In this document: positions 55,413-55,751 of the stretch, piece after piece | Layout of the letters: the number at the start of each line of letters is the position of its first letter | Numbering within the stretch: position 1 is the first letter of the stretch | From: Cylindrospermum sp. FACHB-282 | GTDB lineage: Bacteria; Cyanobacteriota; Cyanobacteriia; Cyanobacteriales; Nostocaceae | DNA: 55,751 nt | NCBI RefSeq assembly: GCF_014697195.1 | Contig: NZ_JACJRJ010000043.1 | Location: 1 to 55,751 of the forward strand | Direction: 5' to 3' | The notes under the pieces: generated by a model | Databases searched by the model: none | What the model was told of the DNA's origin: nothing | The model's input: the letters and a program-made list of their open reading frames with translations, nothing else | Position numbers and translations under genes: made by a program

Positions 55413-55510
55413 CCCCGGAGGAACAGGCGCACAGCGCCATACTCCGTACATCAGACCGGGGATGAAAAACGACTCGGTAGGCTTTAGCCTACCTGTAATA
55501 TATCTGTAAT
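55413..55510 (+). ncRNA. Structured IS-end or omega-RNA-like segment
   Basis: CCCCGG (55413-55418) can pair with CCGGGG, GGAG with CTCC, and GGCGC with GCGCC inside. A perfect hairpin GTAGGC-TTTA-GCCTAC follows at 55478-55493. The blocks CCCCGGAGGAACAGGC and ACTCGGTAGGC recur in the same order at 2555-2496 on the minus strand. This looks like a scaffold of a TnpB omega-RNA or an IS end, about 180 bases before a tnpB start. Which end it represents cannot be decided here. Confidence 0.45.
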
Positions 55511-55636
55511 TTCAGGTAGAGTATCAAGCAATTCCTCTACAACTTGGGTAATAGTTGTATCTTTTTTTGCAGCATACAACCGCAGTTTATTCATTCTGCG
55601 TTCGGTAATTCTAATGTGTAATTCTTTTTTTGTCAT
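55484..55636 (-). CDS. Small putative ribbon-helix-helix DNA-binding protein
   Basis: A 50-residue protein, divergent from the tnpB start by 55 bases. It begins MTKKELHIRITERRMNKLRL, a pattern of beta strand followed by two helices as in CopG/Arc-type RHH proteins, and continues TITQVVEELLDTL. Too short to appear as a long frame. It is probably a regulator that travels with this TnpB element. Its stop overlaps the hairpin segment listed above. RHH fold is inferred from pattern. Confidence 0.6.
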   Translation of the reverse strand: MTKKELHIRITERRMNKLRLYAAKKDTTITQVVEELLDTLPEITDILQVG

Positions 55637-55691
55637 ATATGACACAATGACGACACACTTATGTTAGCATACAGGTAAGGAGGCAAAACAA

Positions 55692-55751
55692 ATGTATGGA
55701 TGCCAGCAAAATTTAATTAATCCAAATGAAGAGTTAAAAGCAGTACTTGAG
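55692..55751 (+). mobile_element. tnpB: TnpB, 5' end, cut by the right window edge
   Basis: The first 20 codons of a TnpB-type protein, MYGCQQNLINPNEELKAVLE, preceded by AAGGAGG (55677-55683) at an 8-base spacing. The start matches the N-terminus of cyanobacterial TnpB proteins of the same kind as the fragment at base 1. Only the start is in the window, so integrity is unknown. Confidence 0.8.

Noticed and set aside
1-55751. GCGATCGC sites considered as operators or recognition sites of a local system.
   Set aside because: HIP1 octamers are spread through genes and gaps alike, as expected in this group.

Overview
The window comes from a filamentous, probably heterocyst-forming cyanobacterium of the Nostoc/Anabaena/Calothrix type. 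The evidence is many copies of the HIP1 octamer GCGATCGC, TTAGTCA-type heptanucleotide tandem repeats, two high-light-inducible (Hli) proteins, magnesium chelatase ChlD, a group-3 sigma factor of the SigF type, plastid-lipid-associated (fibrillin) and KGK proteins, and several Uma2 and Ser/Thr kinase genes. It looks chromosomal. No rRNA, CRISPR array or prophage was seen.

Layout. 1-0.7 kb: 3' half of a TnpB gene cut by the window edge. 0.7-7 kb: a DUF4359 protein, tRNA-His, a peptidoglycan-binding protein, an IS-end-like remnant, a Ca2+/H+ antiporter and a GH57 glycoside hydrolase. 7-11.5 kb (minus strand): dynamin-like GTPase, KGK protein, DUF2252 protein and HNH nuclease, the last two joined by an ATGA overlap. 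11.5-12.4 kb: a large gap with a possible small RNA. 12.4-25 kb: proline iminopeptidase, PEP-CTERM protein, RNA m5C methyltransferase, a DUF2157/GDYXXLXY membrane pair, SppA protease, type 2 IPP isomerase, fibrillin, DUF2127, DUF937 and a DUF697 GTPase. 25-34 kb: two convergent Ser/Thr kinases with C-terminal helical repeats, a rhomboid-fold protein lacking its catalytic residues, Uma2, and a 1034-residue membrane protein with about seven internal repeats. 34.5-35.3 kb: tandem hli genes behind an HLR1-like site.

35.3-40 kb holds the most interesting part. A NrtA/B/D-like ABC importer (order permease, binding protein, ATPase) is preceded by a leader that matches the c-di-AMP riboswitch (ydaO-yuaA class). 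A second leader of the same class lies between the ATPase gene and a universal stress protein gene. The two share an identical 17-nt core. This suggests a c-di-AMP-controlled transport and stress cluster, with a substrate that is probably not nitrate.

40-47.6 kb: a histidine kinase with an RsbRD-like N-terminus, RNase III, a NYN-domain protein, two palindromic MITE-like elements, two Uma2 genes and chlD. 47.9-51.6 kb: a tight plus-strand cluster of a BASS-family transporter, a DUF202 protein and an arylsulfatase. 52-55.4 kb: a SigF-type sigma factor, a Bax-inhibitor-1 family protein and prfB with its programmed +1 frameshift. 55.4-55.75 kb: a structured IS-end-like segment, an unlisted 50-residue putative ribbon-helix-helix gene, and the start of another tnpB that runs off the right edge.
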